From positions 1 through 7,225 of the forward strand of contig CAKPJR010000057.1 of assembly GCA_934162925.1 (NCBI GenBank): a DNA stretch of 7,225 nt, in the 5' to 3' direction. Both the position numbers and the translations under genes were made by a program. The DNA is from an uncultured Clostridia bacterium. Its GTDB lineage: Bacteria > Bacillota > Clostridia > TANB77 > CAG-508. This document shows positions 5,344-7,225 of the stretch, piece by piece. Every line of letters begins with the position of its first letter. Position 1 is the first letter of the stretch. The notes under the pieces were generated by a model that did not search any database, was not told where the DNA came from, and worked only from the letters and a program-made list of their open reading frames with translations.

Positions 5344-6987
5344 ATGAACATTACTTTTTTAGGAGCAACGAAAACTGTTACAGGTTCAAACTTTTTATTG
5401 GAAGGAGCAGGAAAAAAGATACTAATTGATTGTGGATTATATCAAGGAAAAGCAGCTGAAGAAAGAGAAAACTATGCAGAGTTTGCATACAACGTAAATG
5501 ATATAGATTATTTATTACTTACACATGCACATATAGATCATTCAGGAAGAATACCAAAATTATATGTAGAAGGATATAGAAATCCAGTAATTGCAACAAA
5601 AGCAACATGTGATTTATGCTCAATTATGCTTCCGGATAGTGGACATATTCAAGAACAAGAAAATGAATGGCAAAATAGAAAAAGAAAAAGAAAGGGATTG
5701 CCAGAATTACCACCTCTATATACTGCACAAGACGCAATTGACTGTTTAGAAATATTTAAACCAGTAAAATATGATGAAATAATAGAACTTTCACCAGATA
5801 TACATGTAAGATACAATGATGCGGGACATATGCTTGGTTCTAGCATAATAGAAGTATGGGTAAAAGAAAATGGAGAGGAAAAGAAAATAGTATTTTCTGG
5901 AGATTTAGGAAATAATGATATGCCACTTTTAGATGCTCCAACAATGATAGAAACAGCTGATTATTTAGTTATGGAATCAACTTATGGAGGAAGACTTCAT
6001 ATAAGAAATGATGAAAAGGCAGAAATGTTTTTAAATATAGTTGCAGAAACGTTAGATAAAGGGGGAAATGTTGTAATACCTTCATTTGCAGTAGGAAGAA
6101 CACAAGAAATTCTATATGAACTAAATAACCTAAAAGAACATAGAACAGATGCTGAATTTTTAGAAAAATATGATAAATTAATGAAAGCTTCTGTATATGT
6201 AGATAGTCCTCTTGCTATATCTGCAACAGAAATATTTAGAGAGAATACAGATTTATTTGATGAAGAAGTAAAAAAACAAATAGAAAGTGGAGATAATCCA
6301 TTAGAGTTCCCAGGACTACAATTTACAAAAACAGCAGAAGAATCAAAAGCATTGAATGAAAATAATACACCATCAATAATAATATCAGCAAGTGGTATGT
6401 GTGAAGTTGGAAGAATAAAACACCATTTAAAACATAATTTATGGAATCCAAACAGCACAATATTATTTGTTGGTTACCAAGCACCAGGAACACTAGGAGC
6501 AAAAATAGTTGCAGGAGAGAAAAAAGTAAAAATCTTTGGAGAGGAAGTTGCAGTAAATGCAAGAATAGAATATATAGAGGGATATTCTGGACACGCAGAC
6601 CAAGAAGGACTTTTAAACTTTGTATATTCATTTATAACAAAGCCAAAACATATATTCTTAGTTCATGGTGAGCCAGAAGGACAAAAAATATTAAAAGAAA
6701 AAATATTAGAAACTGTAGAAATTCCAGTAACAATACCAGAATATGGAGAAGAATATAAATTAGATGATAAAATAGCATTACAAGCTAAAGTAGATGCACA
6801 TGACAAACACAGATATCTACGTTTAGAGGTAATGGACAGATTATCAACATTAAAAGAAGAGTTAGAAGATATGAGCTCAATGATAAAAGATGACATATTT
6901 GATGAAGATAAAAAAGATGAAGAAATAATGGCGATAAATGAAAAGATAAAAGAACTAGAACAACAAATAGTAAAAACAATTTCATAA
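5344..6987 (+). CDS. Beta-CASP metallo-beta-lactamase-fold RNase-like hydrolase
   Basis: This is a probable zinc-dependent RNA-processing nuclease of the COG1236/CPSF-like (YSH1) group, cytosolic, 547 residues. The metallo-beta-lactamase ligands are all present: THAHIDH (60-66), H162 in AGHMLGS, D187 in FSGDLG, and H441 in the terminal HGE. The beta-CASP cassette (about 211-420) has motif A E211 (ESTYGGRLH), a PSFAVGRTQE segment, SASGMC (348-353), and GYSGHADQ with H417. The KRKRKG basic insert near 115 probably contacts RNA. Residues from about 480 form an extra acidic coiled-coil tail (KEELEDMSSMIKDD, DEDKKDEEIM) that the shortest homologues such as the Thermus enzyme lack; it may mediate partner binding. 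ATG 5344 follows a near-perfect AAGGAGG (5331-5337) by 6 bases; the site overlaps the stop of the preceding gene. It differs from RNase J, which has another C-terminal domain. The exact RNA substrates cannot be read from sequence. Confidence 0.93.
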   Translation: MNITFLGATKTVTGSNFLLEGAGKKILIDCGLYQGKAAEERENYAEFAYNVNDIDYLLLTHAHIDHSGRIPKLYVEGYRNPVIATKATCDLCSIMLPDSGHIQEQENEWQNRKRKRKGLPELPPLYTAQDAIDCLEIFKPVKYDEIIELSPDIHVRYNDAGHMLGSSIIEVWVKENGEEKKIVFSGDLGNNDMPLLDAPTMIETADYLVMESTYGGRLHIRNDEKAEMFLNIVAETLDKGGNVVIPSFAVGRTQEILYELNNLKEHRTDAEFLEKYDKLMKASVYVDSPLAISATEIFRENTDLFDEEVKKQIESGDNPLEFPGLQFTKTAEESKALNENNTPSIIISASGMCEVGRIKHHLKHNLWNPNSTILFVGYQAPGTLGAKIVAGEKKVKIFGEEVAVNARIEYIEGYSGHADQEGLLNFVYSFITKPKHIFLVHGEPEGQKILKEKILETVEIPVTIPEYGEEYKLDDKIALQAKVDAHDKHRYLRLEVMDRLSTLKEELEDMSSMIKDDIFDEDKKDEEIMAINEKIKELEQQIVKTIS

Positions 6988-7116
6988 TTGTAGGGGCGTA
7001 TTGCATATGCCCAAAAATAAATTTGTTGCAAATGCTGTAGGAACGCCGCCTTCGGCAACCTGCAATGTACCGTGAAATTGCTATAAACGTAGGGGGCAGA
7101 CCCTGTGTCTGCCCTG
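6988..7116 (+). repeat. Modular palindromic intergenic repeat cluster
   Basis: By my count 63 of these 129 bases are G or C (about 49%), against strongly AT-rich flanks. Three modules each open with GTAGG (6990, 7037, 7089) and fold into a hairpin with its own stem. Module 1: GGGCGTAT (6994-7001) with ATATGCCC (7005-7012), one G-U. Module 2: GCCG (7045-7048) with CGGC (7053-7056) around CCTT, plus GTAGG (7037-7041) with CCTGC (7059-7063). Module 3: GGGCAGAC (7094-7101) with GTCTGCCC (7107-7114), perfect. Similar TAGGGGC-type palindromes are familiar between genes in gut Clostridia (recollection). No transposase or coding frame is involved. Lacking T tracts, the hairpins are poor intrinsic terminators, although the first sits right after the hydrolase stop. 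Confidence 0.7.
7079..7087 (+). promoter_or_regulatory. Candidate extended -10 promoter for the last gene, within the repeat
   Basis: TGCTATAAA fits the extended -10 pattern TGnTATAAT at 8 of 9 positions. Upstream, CTGCAA (7060-7065) is a poor -35 at 16 bases, which an extended -10 can tolerate. Transcription would begin near 7094, so the module 3 hairpin (7094-7114) would form the very 5' end of the mRNA, 12 bases ahead of the ribosome binding site. This is a sequence match only. Confidence 0.35.
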
Positions 7117-7138
7117 AATAATTTTGAAGGAGATACAA

Positions 7139-7225
7139 ATGGAAAAATATTATAATGATGCAATAATTGGAAATAAAGAAATAACAGCAAGTTTTACAAA
7201 AAAAGGAGAATTAATAAGGCTATTC
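7139..7225 (+). CDS. Start of a probable glycoside hydrolase family 15-like protein (partial)
   Basis: The first 29 codons run off the window edge without a stop. ATG 7139 has GAAGGAG (7126-7132) 6 bases upstream, a strong site. The N-terminus contains NDAIIGNKEITASFTKKGEL followed by IRLF. An IGN(G)xxxASxxxxGEL pattern close to the start resembles the beginning of GH15/glucoamylase-type (alpha/alpha)6-barrel proteins of Clostridia, where it starts the beta-sandwich domain that precedes the catalytic barrel. No catalytic residues are in view, so activity and substrate (alpha-glucan or trehalose in the family) remain open. No signal peptide is visible. The repeat-filled 151-base gap suggests its own promoter, separate from the ftsK operon. 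The gene call is firm; the family call is moderate. Confidence 0.6.
   Translation, partial: MEKYYNDAIIGNKEITASFTKKGELIRLF

Noticed and set aside
6988..7116. A short CRISPR array or a transposon end
   Set aside because: The modules share only GTAGG, have different stems, and show no constant repeat with unique spacers; no target-site duplication or transposase is visible.
6663..7190. A minus-strand open frame (175 codons) crossing the repeat cluster
   Set aside because: It runs antisense through the hydrolase tail, the palindromic repeats and the start of the GH15-like gene. Such frames commonly arise because GC-rich repeats lack stop codons.

Overview
The window is very AT-rich coding DNA. 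Arginine is written almost only as AGA, ATA is common for isoleucine, Shine-Dalgarno sites are strong (AAAGGAG, AAGGAGG), and nearly everything is on the + strand. Together with the proteins (RsmD, a small coiled-coil protein of the type often annotated as ATPase/V-ATPase subunit H-like, a four-helix FtsK/SpoIIIE motor, a beta-CASP metallo-hydrolase and a GH15-like start), this points to a low-GC Bacillota genome, most likely Clostridia. The modular GTAGG palindromes near the right edge resemble intergenic repeats of gut Clostridia. That placement is inference.

Layout: 1-90 is the tail of an unidentified gene, followed by a hairpin terminator (141-177). The AT-rich spacer to 356 holds two candidate promoters. 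rsmD (357-908) and a coiled-coil ORF (913-1371) are tightly coupled, 4 bases apart. A terminator-like region follows, in which two copies of one 5' arm compete for a single 3' arm (1383-1452). Next comes ftsK, whose N-terminal 37 or so codons (from 1468) and main body (ORF from 1622 to 3754) lie in different frames: the gene is frameshifted near 1579. A 517-residue coiled-coil protein of unknown function (3778-5331, TTG start) and a beta-CASP RNase-like hydrolase (5344-6987) follow, with gaps of 23 and 12 bases, so ftsK and these two genes probably form one operon. The 151-base gap 6988-7138 is about 49% GC over 6988-7116 and consists of three GTAGG-led hairpin modules. The start of a probable glycoside hydrolase family 15 gene (7139-7225) runs off the window.

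Functionally this is mostly housekeeping: ribosomal RNA methylation, chromosome translocation at the septum, and RNA processing. I see no defence, phage, CRISPR or transposase genes. The items most worth a second look are the ftsK frameshift, the dual-arm terminator in front of ftsK, the unidentified 517-residue protein, and the repeat cluster that may carry the promoter of the last gene.
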